Source: Brachybacterium sacelli (GTDB taxonomy: Bacteria > Actinomycetota > Actinomycetes > Actinomycetales > Dermabacteraceae). Taken from it: a stretch of DNA of 64,000 nt. A program made the translations under genes and the position numbers. The stretch covers positions 1,664,702 to 1,728,701 of the forward strand of contig NZ_JAGIOD010000002.1 in the NCBI RefSeq assembly GCF_017876545.1, given 5' to 3'. The notes below the pieces were generated by a model. That model did no database searches, was not told where the DNA came from, and saw only the letters and a list, made by a program, of their open reading frames with translations. Shown in pieces: positions 25,567-34,141 of this stretch (positions within the stretch are counted from its first letter, which is position 1; each line of letters opens with the position of its first letter).

Positions 25567-25869
25567 ATGGATGCAAGCTCCGTCGACCTCAGCGGCGCCT
25601 GGTCGCAGATCTGGGCCCGCATCGCCCCGGAACTGCAGGGCTTCGACCTGTTCCTCATCTTCCTCGCCGTGGCGGTCGCCGTCGTGGTGACCGTCAAGTA
25701 CATCTACGACAGCCGACGCAAGGGCGGCGGTGACGTGCGCTCCGTGACCGTCGGACTGGTGATCGCCGCACTGCTCGCCGCACCCGGACTGATCATCCCG
25801 CTGCTGCTACTCATCGCGGATGGCCTCATCGCGATCTTCATCGCCATCATCGGCCTGATCGACATGTAG
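25567..25869 (+). CDS. VirB2-like small membrane protein
   Basis: A 100-residue protein with two hydrophobic segments (about 26-47 and 62-96) joined by a short basic loop (YDSRRKGGGDVR). This is the size and topology of the VirB2/TrbC-like or related small membrane subunits that open many type IV secretion operons. ATG 25567 has ggagg about 20 bases upstream and gggag closer. First gene of an operon of four. Sequence alone does not prove pilin function. Confidence 0.6.
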   Translation: MDASSVDLSGAWSQIWARIAPELQGFDLFLIFLAVAVAVVVTVKYIYDSRRKGGGDVRSVTVGLVIAALLAAPGLIIPLLLLIADGLIAIFIAIIGLIDM

Positions 25870-25908
25870 CCGAAAGGTCCAGGACAGCAGCAGAGGGAGG
25901 AGTCGCGG

Positions 25909-26382
25909 GTGAACGACGAGCAGACTGCCGACCGGGAGGTGTACCTGTACAACCTCACCGACATGACTGGCAAGAGCGCACAGGCCGAGCGCCGGTCCGT
26001 GCACTTCACTCTCGAGATGCGTCGCGGAACGCTGATCGCCAACGTCCTCGCCGTCCTCACCTCAGTCCTGGTCATGCTGATCGCATTCCCCGTCGTGCGC
26101 CTGCTCCCGCTGGTGCCATTCTGGGCGGTCGTGATCCCCGGGACGGCGGCCTACGTCGCGATCCTCGCCATCACGCTGCTCCGGCAGCGACGGGGACTGC
26201 GGCTCTCGCAGTGGCGAGCGTTCTACGACAAGAAGCGCGCCCAGACCGGCGTGTTCATCCAGTGCGGCGCCGTCGTGGACCCGCTGTCCTCGACCGCCGT
26301 GCTGATCACGCCCTCGAGCACCTCGAACGAGCACCGCCCCAACTGGGACCCTGACCTGATCCTCGACGAGGTGAACGCCTGA
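25909..26382 (+). CDS. PrgI/VirB3-like membrane protein
   Basis: A 157-residue protein: acidic cytoplasmic N-terminus, two adjacent membrane segments at about 42-88 (NVLAVLTSVLVMLIAF and VVIPGTAAYVAILAI), then a cytoplasmic C-terminus. This matches PrgI/VirB3-type subunits that sit beside VirB4 in Gram-positive conjugation systems. GTG 25909 is preceded by gggaggag at ideal distance. Its stop overlaps the ATG of the next gene by one base. The VirB4 itself is at 1420, far to the left. Confidence 0.65.
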   Translation: MNDEQTADREVYLYNLTDMTGKSAQAERRSVHFTLEMRRGTLIANVLAVLTSVLVMLIAFPVVRLLPLVPFWAVVIPGTAAYVAILAITLLRQRRGLRLSQWRAFYDKKRAQTGVFIQCGAVVDPLSSTAVLITPSSTSNEHRPNWDPDLILDEVNA

Positions 26383-29300
26383 TGAGCTCCACGAAGCAGT
26401 GGGTACGCATCCTGGCCCCGCTGGCACTGATGATCGGAGCATTTTCTCTCCTCCTCGGACCCGCGTACGGTGACGACCTCTCCGCGCCGGGAGAGACGAT
26501 CACCTCTGCCCCGCAAACCGTCATCCTCCAGGCCGCCGGAGTACAGCCTGCCGTGCTGGACAGGGGCACCCCGGCGGACAATATGCCCGCCTGTGCGAGC
26601 GTTGGTGGTGGCGAGGACCCCATCAAGTGCCTGCCCATCGTGCGCTGGGCGAACGCCATGCAGCTCGGCGACAGCGTCGAGTTCAACGTGACCCAGCCGC
26701 TGCGCAGCGTCGAAGTCAACATGATCGAGAAGACCAGCTTCACGGGAATCCTGGCCGTGGGAAACTTCGCCTGGCTCGCCGCGGCACTGCTGGTAAACGC
26801 CGTCACCAACTTCCAGGTCAACGCTCTCCTGGCCAAGCCGCTGAACGACTTCGCGGCCACGTTCGGCAGCTCGATCATCGAGTCCGGAGCGATCTTCCTG
26901 ATCCTCACCGTCGGCCTTCTCAGCTTGATCCTCGGAGCATTCAGGGGCCAGTTCGGGCTGCGGCGCCTCGCGATGATGATCCTCAGCCTCGGCATCTTCA
27001 CCGCCATGGTGATGGGGTCGATGAATGATCGAGGCCAAGGGACCACCTACGAGCCCGGCACGTTCTCGCCCGCCTGGATGGTCCAGGAGCTCTCCGCTGC
27101 CTTCTCTGCGGCGTCCGACGCCATCGCTGCGCCGATCTCGAACCGATCCTCGCAGGCGTCCACCGTGTTCTCCACGGAGGCGAAGGCTGACCCCACGTCG
27201 TGCAAGTCCTATATCGACACGCTGCATGCCCAGTACACCGGCTACTACGAGGACACCGGCCAGACCGCCCCCGCCGCGCTGGACGTGATGTCCCGCTGGT
27301 GGGAAGAGACCGCCTACCGGGCCTACGCAGCCATCCAATACGGGGACCAGTCCAGCCTCGGCGCCGACTACGCCGCCTGCCAGCAACTCGAGACCAACGC
27401 CAACATCGACCCTCACGACCGCGCGGCGATCCTCGAGGAGGCCTACTCCAGCGGAGAGGATGACTACTCCGCTGCGGTTCCGCCGGCCGGATCGCCCATG
27501 CTCGATGGTGGATTCACCAACGACGACCGCGCAGCCCGCCAGAACCAAGCCTGGGGCCTGTGCCAGGTCGACGCGTCGGGCAACTACACGCTCCGCTCCG
27601 ACCTGCCCGCCGAAGGTATCGAGGGCGGCAAGATCGGCGGACCCCTGACCCCCGAAGCCTGTACCCAGATCTTCACCGGTGACGGCGTGAACAACGAGAC
27701 GGGGGTCGTGTTCGCCCTGCCCTTCGCCGACAAGGTCTCCCCGGACGTTACCGTCGACAAGGTCAAGAAGATCCAGTTCGCCGTCGTCGGCGACGCGAGC
27801 CTCCTGTCGGACCCCGAGAACGGACTCGCTGAGTACCCCGAGGCGTACTCCTACGTCTCCAACTCCGCTGGCACGATCCGTACCTCGACCACCATGCTCG
27901 CCATCACCTACATGATCAGCGCGCTCATCGGCGCCGCGGCCATGACGGTCCTCGCCACCGCCCTGTTCATCATGAAGCTGCTCTCCCACGTCATGGCGTT
28001 CTTCCTCATCATCGCGGCACTGGCCGGAGTCATCTCCCAAGGGTTCGGCTCCGCCGCCAGCTTCTTCAAAGGCTGGATCGGCTACACCGCCATCACCTCC
28101 GTCACGACGCTACTGTTCGCCCTCGTCCTACTGATCGCCACGGCTCTCATCCGCGCCGGCGACGCCGTCCTCGGCGGCTGGGCCACGGCCATGATGCTGT
28201 GGATCGGGATCTGCCCCGCCATGTCGATCCTGCTGTTGAACTGGATGTTCAAGCGACTGTTTCGGACCCACAGCCCGTTCACGCTACGAGGGATGCAGGC
28301 CATGGCCGGCAACCCCCTGGCCGTCGCAGGCGCCGTTGGCGGTGGGGGAGCACTCACCAAGAATCTGCTGGAGCAGGGCCGCAGGAAGCTCACCGGAGCC
28401 GCGATGGACACCGCGAAGGGCCGACTCCTCGGACGCAAGGACACTGCCAACTCCAAGTCCGCAGCCGCCAACGAAGAGCTCGTCGGCGACGCCACGAACA
28501 CGCCCCAGGTCGACTCCGATGAGTCGAAGCAGAAGGAGATCACAAGCGGTGCCGAGGACGCACAGAGCACCGTCGCCGACGGCGCGGAGGACTCGGGAGA
28601 TGACCAGGCTGTCGCGGGGGACAGCGAGAGTGCCGGAAGAGTCACCGACGGTTCGGACTCCTCGGCGACTGAGCACGATGGGGACCTCTCGTTCGAGACC
28701 GGAGCAGACAGCATCGGGATAGTTGCCGACACGATCGACGGGCCCGAAGCTGAATCGCGAGCTCGCATGCCCTTCAGTGCGCGACTGGAGGCGTTCGAGG
28801 CTGGCGGCCGCCACGATGACCGGCTCGACGATGCGACCGATCATGCTGCCGGCATGGCAATTGCTGCCGGATCCGAGACGAAGTCCCTTGGCCGTCACGG
28901 TCGGCTCGCGATGCACCGGATCCGCTCGGTCCCGGACAACGTACGCCGACAGATCAGCGGCAGTGCCGGACTACTCCAGCAGAAATGGTCTGAGGGCAAG
29001 GCCACCCGCAGCGCGATCTGGAACAACAAGGCTCTCACCGCGCAGTACCTCGCCACCCGCGGTGTCGGCGCAGCCACCAAGGTTGTCGGCACCGCAGGCA
29101 CCAAGCTCGCCGCGGCCGCCACGAACCCCACCACCTACAAGGCCGCAGTGAAGGGTGCCGCCTTGTACGGGGGCCTGGCCATGGCCTCGGGCGGTCTGGC
29201 CGTTCCCGCAGCAGTGATGGGTGGACGAGCCCTGTTGAAGCACCGCCGGAACATCGCCCAGGGCACCGCGACGGCCGCCGGGACCGGAGCCGCAGCGTTG

Positions 29301-29945
29301 ACCGGCTTGGCCAAGACCGCATACCGGGCCGGCATCCCGGAGATGTCGACCGATGACCGGCAGGAGGTGGTGGAGTCGATGGAGCTCGAGACCCGCATCC
29401 GCGCCGACCAGTCCGAGAACACCCGCGCCCCGATCACGGAACTCGCCCACGGCCTGCCGGTGGTCCAGGAGCGTCAGCTCGCCGCCGAGATGCGCGATGC
29501 CACGGCATCGTTCGATGCCTTCGAGGCGGAGAACGGCCGCTCCCCCGATGCAAGCGAGCGCGCCGCGATGGTCGACGGGCTGCCGTTCTTCGCGTCGATG
29601 AACCAGGACGCCCAGCTGAGAACCCTGTTCGAGCAGAAGGTCGCCGCCGAGTCCGCGCAGGCGCAGGAGATCTTCAACGCACACGCCGAGGAGCACGGCA
29701 CGCAACTGGAGCCCGACCAGATGGAGGCACTGACCAAGCAGCTGCCGTTCTACGCCCAGTCCATCCGTGGACTCGACCCACGCCAGGGCACTCTCGAACT
29801 CACCGGCACGGGCAACGACTCCGCGCCCCGTCTCGACACGGTGGACGAGCTCCGGTCGTATGACCCGCTGGCAACATCCGCGCCCGTCGCTGTGCCGGTT
29901 GGACAGGGGGCGTTCGACCTCGAAGGGAGCCGTGAGCAGCGATGA
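26382..29945 (+). CDS. VirB6/TrbL-like polytopic conjugation protein
   Basis: A 1187-residue protein: signal peptide (residues about 8-28, cut near AYGDDL), three spans between about 120 and 215, a 270-residue extracytoplasmic loop with several Cys, and four spans between about 505 and 620. A soluble cytoplasmic tail of about 560 residues follows, Asp/Glu/Ser-rich at first and then Ala-rich helical (GTKLAAAATNPTTYKAAVKG). This is the layout of VirB6/TrbL-like channel proteins with a long C-terminal extension. The start overlaps the preceding stop, and its end overlaps the next start (ATGA). Confidence 0.75.
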   Translation: MSSTKQWVRILAPLALMIGAFSLLLGPAYGDDLSAPGETITSAPQTVILQAAGVQPAVLDRGTPADNMPACASVGGGEDPIKCLPIVRWANAMQLGDSVEFNVTQPLRSVEVNMIEKTSFTGILAVGNFAWLAAALLVNAVTNFQVNALLAKPLNDFAATFGSSIIESGAIFLILTVGLLSLILGAFRGQFGLRRLAMMILSLGIFTAMVMGSMNDRGQGTTYEPGTFSPAWMVQELSAAFSAASDAIAAPISNRSSQASTVFSTEAKADPTSCKSYIDTLHAQYTGYYEDTGQTAPAALDVMSRWWEETAYRAYAAIQYGDQSSLGADYAACQQLETNANIDPHDRAAILEEAYSSGEDDYSAAVPPAGSPMLDGGFTNDDRAARQNQAWGLCQVDASGNYTLRSDLPAEGIEGGKIGGPLTPEACTQIFTGDGVNNETGVVFALPFADKVSPDVTVDKVKKIQFAVVGDASLLSDPENGLAEYPEAYSYVSNSAGTIRTSTTMLAITYMISALIGAAAMTVLATALFIMKLLSHVMAFFLIIAALAGVISQGFGSAASFFKGWIGYTAITSVTTLLFALVLLIATALIRAGDAVLGGWATAMMLWIGICPAMSILLLNWMFKRLFRTHSPFTLRGMQAMAGNPLAVAGAVGGGGALTKNLLEQGRRKLTGAAMDTAKGRLLGRKDTANSKSAAANEELVGDATNTPQVDSDESKQKEITSGAEDAQSTVADGAEDSGDDQAVAGDSESAGRVTDGSDSSATEHDGDLSFETGADSIGIVADTIDGPEAESRARMPFSARLEAFEAGGRHDDRLDDATDHAAGMAIAAGSETKSLGRHGRLAMHRIRSVPDNVRRQISGSAGLLQQKWSEGKATRSAIWNNKALTAQYLATRGVGAATKVVGTAGTKLAAAATNPTTYKAAVKGAALYGGLAMASGGLAVPAAVMGGRALLKHRRNIAQGTATAAGTGAAALTGLAKTAYRAGIPEMSTDDRQEVVESMELETRIRADQSENTRAPITELAHGLPVVQERQLAAEMRDATASFDAFEAENGRSPDASERAAMVDGLPFFASMNQDAQLRTLFEQKVAAESAQAQEIFNAHAEEHGTQLEPDQMEALTKQLPFYAQSIRGLDPRQGTLELTGTGNDSAPRLDTVDELRSYDPLATSAPVAVPVGQGAFDLEGSREQR

Positions 29946-30739
29946 CGACGCAGCCACGCACCCCGTCCGGAAGTCCTGAAGGCGGGCAGTTCGAGCGCAC
30001 CCCTCGTCCCGAGGCGCTCGTGGGTGCCACACTCGTGCCCATGAGCGAGAACGGAACGAACGGGTCGATCTACTTCCCCGAGCGCCTCCACAGCGCCGAC
30101 GAGCACCTCGCCTGGTGGTCCACCGTGCCCGTTCCCGATGAAGTCCTCCAGTCCGTCATGGACGACTACAGCAACAGCCGGGTCGTCACCGTCAACTCGA
30201 TCGTGGGCAAGTACCAGCGGATGCAGAAGCAGCCCGAATGGAGCGACGCGGAGTACGCCGCGCGGGTCAAAGACGATTCTCTGGACTTCGATCGCCGCGT
30301 CCAACAACTGAAAGAGCGGATCCCCGAGAAGCTTGATCGATTTGCAGTCCGCGATGCCGTGCGCACCCACCTTGCCTGGAGCTACCGCTACACCCTCCCC
30401 GCCGATGAGCAGGCCAAGGTCGAACAGGCACAGGTCACCGTCGGCGACTTCCGCGGCACACCGGCCGAGGTCTCCACGCATTACGCAATGCCCGGCTTCG
30501 CCGCCCGCCATCCGGAAGCATTCACTCGCCTGCCCGACGACAACGCCGCCGTGCGCCAGCAGCTCGCCCAGCTCCGCGCACAGATCGACGCAGTCGACAC
30601 GACCACCAAGAAGATGTACGTCAGCGACATGGTCGAGCAGGGGTACACCGCCGACCAGATCGAAGCCGACTTGCGCGGTGAACGTCCCGGGGCTCCAGTC
30701 GGCGGCAGGAAGGCGCTGAAGAGCTTCAAGAAGGGTTGA
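29942..30739 (+). CDS. Conjugation-operon protein with SGSPEGGQF tag
   Basis: A 265-residue protein starting at an ATGA overlap. Its N-terminus, RTPSGSPEGGQFERTPRPE, resembles the DTGE-x-GN-x-G-Q-F tag of five other proteins here, in shorter form. The rest is soluble and helical (YQRMQKQPEWSDAEYAARVK, RRVQQLKERIPEKL), ends in a basic tail (GGRKALKSFKKG) and has no known domain. As the last gene of the secretion operon it might be a substrate, chaperone or accessory factor of the channel. Confidence 0.7.
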   Translation: MTTQPRTPSGSPEGGQFERTPRPEALVGATLVPMSENGTNGSIYFPERLHSADEHLAWWSTVPVPDEVLQSVMDDYSNSRVVTVNSIVGKYQRMQKQPEWSDAEYAARVKDDSLDFDRRVQQLKERIPEKLDRFAVRDAVRTHLAWSYRYTLPADEQAKVEQAQVTVGDFRGTPAEVSTHYAMPGFAARHPEAFTRLPDDNAAVRQQLAQLRAQIDAVDTTTKKMYVSDMVEQGYTADQIEADLRGERPGAPVGGRKALKSFKKG

Positions 30740-30861
30740 CCTATACGCGCCTTAACCGTCCGCTTCCGGCATTGGCGAATTCATCGCACGACGTCGCCCA
30801 CCGCATCGGAGTGGCTGTGCCGGGCTGGCGGCTATAAGTCCTGCTGGCCACGCTCTCGGTG

Positions 30862-31431
30862 TCAACGCTCGAGCCGCTTGTAGAACCAGAACGCGGCGTC
30901 TGTGGCATGCGGTGGCACCCACTCGACTCCTTTGAACGGTGGGAGACGAGCTCCGTCAGGAAGCACTGTGAATCCCAGTTTCTCGTAGAAGTTGCGCAGA
31001 CGATCAACGTCCAGATCGCTCGTAACGCACCCGAACCAGTACTTCGTGCCGCGCACCTTGAGAATGGATTCTGACTCGGAGATGAGGGCACTGCCGATCC
31101 CCGTTGATCTTGCAGAAGGATCCACGGCGATGAGGTCTAGCTCAGCATGCAGAGGCGTCAGGCGACGAACCTTGTCCATGTGCTCGTCTATCCCCTCCGG
31201 TGCCATGAACGCTGCGGACGCGATCTGCGTGTAGCAGGAAAGTAGACCGGCGATCAGCTTTCCTTCCTCGCGGACCGTAAGCGCAATCGTTTCGTAATGT
31301 CTGTCCCACTCAGGTTTTGGAACTGCATCAGGGGCAATATCGTGAAGATGTTCCGCGAGGAAGTCGCGAAGCTCCATGCGCTCTTCTGCCGAGCTGGCGT
31401 GGGTGATGTTCATGGTCTGAGTATCACCCAT
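30862..31431 (-). CDS. GNAT-family N-acetyltransferase
   Basis: About 189 residues with the GNAT fold. The acetyl-CoA-binding motif A is LDLIAVDPSARSTGIGSALI, and motif B is near RNFYEKLGFTVLP. The substrate cannot be told. ATG 31431 and ATG 31413 are both possible. Upstream frame to 31464 overlaps the RuvC-like gene, which ends at 31461 on the same strand, so the two may be co-transcribed. GC content is somewhat lower than in neighbouring backbone genes, consistent with cargo. Confidence 0.8.
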   Translation of the reverse strand: MGDTQTMNITHASSAEERMELRDFLAEHLHDIAPDAVPKPEWDRHYETIALTVREEGKLIAGLLSCYTQIASAAFMAPEGIDEHMDKVRRLTPLHAELDLIAVDPSARSTGIGSALISESESILKVRGTKYWFGCVTSDLDVDRLRNFYEKLGFTVLPDGARLPPFKGVEWVPPHATDAAFWFYKRLER

Positions 31432-31460
31432 TCCGCTGTCTCGCGTGGCGCGAACGGGCC

Positions 31461-32033
31461 TCAATAGTTGGTAGCCGAGGCGAGGTCCATTTCGGTGGGG
31501 AGCCGTACCTTCTCCAGAGCTCTCATTTTTGCCTGCGCGGGCTCACGTAGCTCGATGGGCTGGCCGGCGAGACGGGAGACCATCGCGGCGATGACGACGG
31601 CGTCGGCGACGTCGTTGCCGGTGATCTCGGCTTGCTTGTAGGTGGCGGCGGCGGTGACGAGCACGAGGTCCTTGCCGGCGTTGCCCTTGCCGGTCGCGTA
31701 CATCATCCGTGACGGCGGGGTGACCTCGGTGACCGGGACGCCGCGAGCTTCGAGCTTCCCGACGATCCACCACCATAGCCCGGAGCGGTCGTGCACCTTG
31801 CCGGCGTTCCGCATCCCGTAGGCGGGTGATTCGATCCCGACTACGTCGGCGTCATCGATGAGCTCCAGGATCCCCGCCGTGATCTTCTCCATGCGCTCGA
31901 AGCGGGTGCGGACCGTCTCCGTCCCCGGAGCGGGCGGCTTCGACGTCACGGTCGCAGTCTCCACTCGTTCGGGGGAGCGGACCACTGCCACCCCTGTGCT
32001 GGTGAGGGAGGGGTCGATCCCGGCGACGATCAT
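31461..32033 (-). CDS. RuvC-like Holliday junction resolvase
   Basis: A 190-residue RNase H-fold nuclease: VAGIDPSLTSTGVAVV carries the first catalytic Asp, VVGIESPAYG the Glu, and NDVADAVVIAAM the C-terminal acidic pair. Phage and plasmid relatives resolve branched DNA in replication or recombination. The start overlaps the stop of the tagged gene upstream by ATGA, so it shares the promoter at 33033-33060. Family is clear. Its exact substrate is not. Confidence 0.85.
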   Translation of the reverse strand: MIVAGIDPSLTSTGVAVVRSPERVETATVTSKPPAPGTETVRTRFERMEKITAGILELIDDADVVGIESPAYGMRNAGKVHDRSGLWWWIVGKLEARGVPVTEVTPPSRMMYATGKGNAGKDLVLVTAAATYKQAEITGNDVADAVVIAAMVSRLAGQPIELREPAQAKMRALEKVRLPTEMDLASATNY

Positions 32034-33025
32034 GCCGCGTCCCGCTGCTCGTGGAGGTGTTGGCTGTGGGTGCGGAGACGCCGGAGCCCGCGCTGCAGGT
32101 CCGACTCCAGGTCGACGGCTTCAACACGGACGCCTGTGTGCCGGCAGCCAGTCTGGATCCGGGTGTGGAGTTCCTCGCCGACGGGGCTGAGAGTCTCGTT
32201 GCCGTCGTACCGGTTCCGCATCATCGTGTCCGGAACGTTTCGCACGTCTACGCTCAGTGACGGCCTGCCGCGGTCGATGGTGATGACGGGGATGTAGCTC
32301 GGGCCGGTCGGCAGCGCCTGGTCCTGGCACTGCTCGGCGAAGGTCTGCAGCAGCTGGTCCTGAAAGCCCCGTGCCTCATCGAGCGTCGCCGGCCTATCTC
32401 CGACTCCGGCGCGGGGGTTCTGGGGCTGAGGGTGCTGCTGCATCCACACGGATAGGGCGTGCTGCTGGGCTGCCGATTCGCACAGCGCCTCGGCCTCGTA
32501 CAGGTCATCTTCGCCCATGCGCTCGGCGATCGCACGGGCGATCCGGTCGGCGTTCGCAGAGTCGTGCGCTGCCAGGGCCGGGCTCAACTCTGCAAGACGT
32601 GCCTCGGCTTCGGTGGGGGAGAGCTCGTGGGTCTCGTAGGCGAACTCCGCCAGGCGGCGATGGACGACGTACGGGTGGTCCGGGTCGCCGTTGATCAGGA
32701 CCGTCGAACCGTCATCGAGCGTGACGTGCGTGAGCGTGCCGTCGTCATCATGGTGCTCGATGGTGCCATCGAGCAGGACCCGGTCAGCGATCGTCCCATT
32801 CTCGTGGAACGTCGAGTCCGCATCGGACGTCGGGTACTCCCAGGAGATCCCTGCGTCTTCGTGATCCCAGCCCGCCGTCGGATCCAGCGGGTCCAAGTCG
32901 ACGTCGATGTCGGCCTCGGCGCGGGTGGTGGTGGCGAACTCTCCCGGATTGCCCTGCTCGCCGGTGTCTCGCTTGCGGGTGTGCTCCGGCATGGTCCGCT
33001 CCTCGTTCTTGTGATCGGGTCTCAT
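32030..33025 (-). CDS. Tagged hypothetical protein (DTGEQGNPGEFA)
   Basis: 331 residues if started at ATG 33025, which lies 7 bases after the CGCCCACT box. ATG 32992 with gaggagcggacc is the alternative, giving 320 residues. The tag RKRDTGEQGNPGEFATTTRA, then EADIDVD, is at the N-terminus. An acidic region follows with short hydrophobic beta-like stretches (TVLINGDPDHPYVVHR), then a helical half. The C-terminal 110 residues contain ITIDRGRPSLSVDVRNV and Arg-rich helices. No family recognised. Followed by the RuvC-like gene with an ATGA overlap. Confidence 0.75.
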   Translation of the reverse strand: MRPDHKNEERTMPEHTRKRDTGEQGNPGEFATTTRAEADIDVDLDPLDPTAGWDHEDAGISWEYPTSDADSTFHENGTIADRVLLDGTIEHHDDDGTLTHVTLDDGSTVLINGDPDHPYVVHRRLAEFAYETHELSPTEAEARLAELSPALAAHDSANADRIARAIAERMGEDDLYEAEALCESAAQQHALSVWMQQHPQPQNPRAGVGDRPATLDEARGFQDQLLQTFAEQCQDQALPTGPSYIPVITIDRGRPSLSVDVRNVPDTMMRNRYDGNETLSPVGEELHTRIQTGCRHTGVRVEAVDLESDLQRGLRRLRTHSQHLHEQRDAA

Positions 33026-33032
33026 CGCGGGC

Positions 33033-33060
33033 AGTGGGCGAGCACGCATCCTCGCGGGAC
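33033..33060 (-). promoter_or_regulatory. Bipartite element GTCCC-N15-CGCCCACT (leftward)
   Basis: On the minus strand GTCCC at 33060-33056 and CGCCCACT at 33040-33033. An in-frame ATG follows after 7 bases (33025), and a second ATG with a ribosome site at 32992. Confidence 0.7.
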
Positions 33061-33065
33061 GGGGT

Positions 33066-33575
33066 TCAGCTCCACTCGTGTAGACGCAGGTCGTTGCGGA
33101 AGTCGCCGAGGCTGGCGCTGACCGTGGAGGAGAGCTCATCGTCGGTGACGCCCTCGTAGCCGGTGTGGGTGAGTTCGAGCGTGCTCGAGGCCGAGTTCCA
33201 CCTGGCCTCGCCCGGGAATCCCAGGTCGTCACCGAATACCTCGGGGTCGTCGCTGCACGCCTCGAGGTAGGTATCGACCTGCTCGTCGGAGACATCTTCG
33301 TCGCGGACGTCCCAGGGCGCGGATCCTTGGCGGTACCCGGAGGTTGGCAGTTGGTCCCGGTTGATCTGGATCGAGACGACGGTGCGCCCATTGGCATCGA
33401 ACCGGGATTCGACGTGCTCGGCAAGGTAGCGAAGGGCGGGAGACACGACCAAGTCCCGCCCAGGTGCCGGGGACTCGGGGACCTGGACGGCGACGTCGTG
33501 CCGGGTAGCGGTTGCGAATTGGCCACCGTTGCCTTGTTCGCCAGTGTCGTGCTTGCGAAGCTTCGTCGTGGTCAT
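33066..33575 (-). CDS. Tagged hypothetical protein (DTGEQGNGGQFA)
   Basis: A 169-residue protein with the tag LRKHDTGEQGNGGQFATATR, then HDVAVQVP, in its first 35 residues. The remaining domain contains a beta-rich segment (RTVVSIQINRDQLPTS) and ends with alternating helices, with no known family. ATG 33575 follows gaggaggg. Its own bipartite promoter lies at 33614-33641, in the terminator region of the glutaredoxin gene. Probably related in design to the neighbouring 32030-33025 protein, because both pair the tag with a short alpha/beta domain. Confidence 0.75.
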   Translation of the reverse strand: MTTTKLRKHDTGEQGNGGQFATATRHDVAVQVPESPAPGRDLVVSPALRYLAEHVESRFDANGRTVVSIQINRDQLPTSGYRQGSAPWDVRDEDVSDEQVDTYLEACSDDPEVFGDDLGFPGEARWNSASSTLELTHTGYEGVTDDELSSTVSASLGDFRNDLRLHEWS

Positions 33576-33613
33576 GCCCCGTGCCCTCCTCGCTAAAAGT
33601 CTCTCGTCCAGGA

Positions 33614-33641
33614 AGTGGGCGAAGGGTCGATGCGGCAGGAC
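33614..33641 (-). promoter_or_regulatory. Bipartite element GTCCT-N15-CGCCCACT (leftward)
   Basis: GTCCT at 33641-33637 and CGCCCACT at 33621-33614 on the minus strand, 38 bases before ATG 33575, which has a gaggaggg site. Confidence 0.7.
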
Positions 33642-33660
33642 AGCAGCCCGGACGTGGAGG

Positions 33661-33698
33661 GGCCCCTCGCACCCGTAACTTGCGCGGGTCGAGGGGCC
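33661..33698 (-). terminator. Strong hairpin after glutaredoxin gene
   Basis: GGCCCCTCG (33661-33669) pairs with CGAGGGGCC (33690-33698) and ACCCG with CGGGT inside, a stem of 14 pairs with one bulge. It lies downstream of the leftward glutaredoxin gene. No T-tract follows, so termination strength is uncertain. Confidence 0.6.
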
Positions 33699-33719
33699 GG
33701 CGGACTGTAATGCGCGCTG

Positions 33720-33971
33720 TCAGGCAGCGGTAACCGTGCGGGCCCTGGTACTGGTGAGGGCCTTCAACTTCGCGGGGCGGAACCCCGACCAGTGATCCCC
33801 GTCGGCGACGACGACCGGCGCTTGGACGTAGCCCAGAGACTGGACGGTCACCAGCGCGTCGGCGTCCTCGGTGAGGTCGATGACGTCGTAGGCGATGCCC
33901 GCCTTGTTCAGCGCGCGCTTGGTCGCATCGCACTGCACACAGTGGGGTTTGGAGTACACGGTGATGGCCAT
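33720..33971 (-). CDS. Glutaredoxin-like protein (NrdH type)
   Basis: An 83-residue thioredoxin-fold protein beginning MAITVYSKPHCVQCDATKRA, with the redox CVQC, followed by TEDADALVTVQSLGYVQAPV and DHWSGFRPAKL. These are typical of NrdH redoxins that feed electrons to class Ib ribonucleotide reductase. On a mobile element this could support nucleotide supply during replication. ATG 33971 gives the normal family length. A GTG at 34034, 7 bases after a CGCCCACT box, is in frame and would add 21 residues. Confidence 0.85.
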   Translation of the reverse strand: MAITVYSKPHCVQCDATKRALNKAGIAYDVIDLTEDADALVTVQSLGYVQAPVVVADGDHWSGFRPAKLKALTSTRARTVTAA

Positions 33972-34041
33972 CGGGGGAGTCCTCACTTCCGGGTGGGGCT
34001 GCACGCCGGTCGCTCCGGCGCCGTAGATATGCACCAGGTGA

Positions 34042-34049
34042 AGTGGGCG
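34042..34049 (-). promoter_or_regulatory. CGCCCACT box without GTCC partner (leftward)
   Basis: Octamer on the minus strand, followed after 7 bases by an in-frame GTG (34034). The usual GTCCY position reads CAACT. Confidence 0.5.
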
Positions 34050-34141
34050 GAGGATTCACGAGCTAGTTGCCCGAAGACTCGGGCAGGCGGCTCGGATCCG
34101 GGCAGGTGCAAGCGGACTACTGGTCCAGAGAGTGGTCTGCG

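Noticed and set aside
26223..28040. 605-residue leftward open frame
   Set aside because: It is fully antisense to the VirB6-like gene, whose membrane pattern and overlaps with neighbours are convincing.
33720..34034. GTG 34034 as the only start of the glutaredoxin
   Set aside because: It matches the 7-base rule but adds 21 residues not expected in NrdH proteins. ATG 33971 gives normal family length, so both are noted and the shorter is used.
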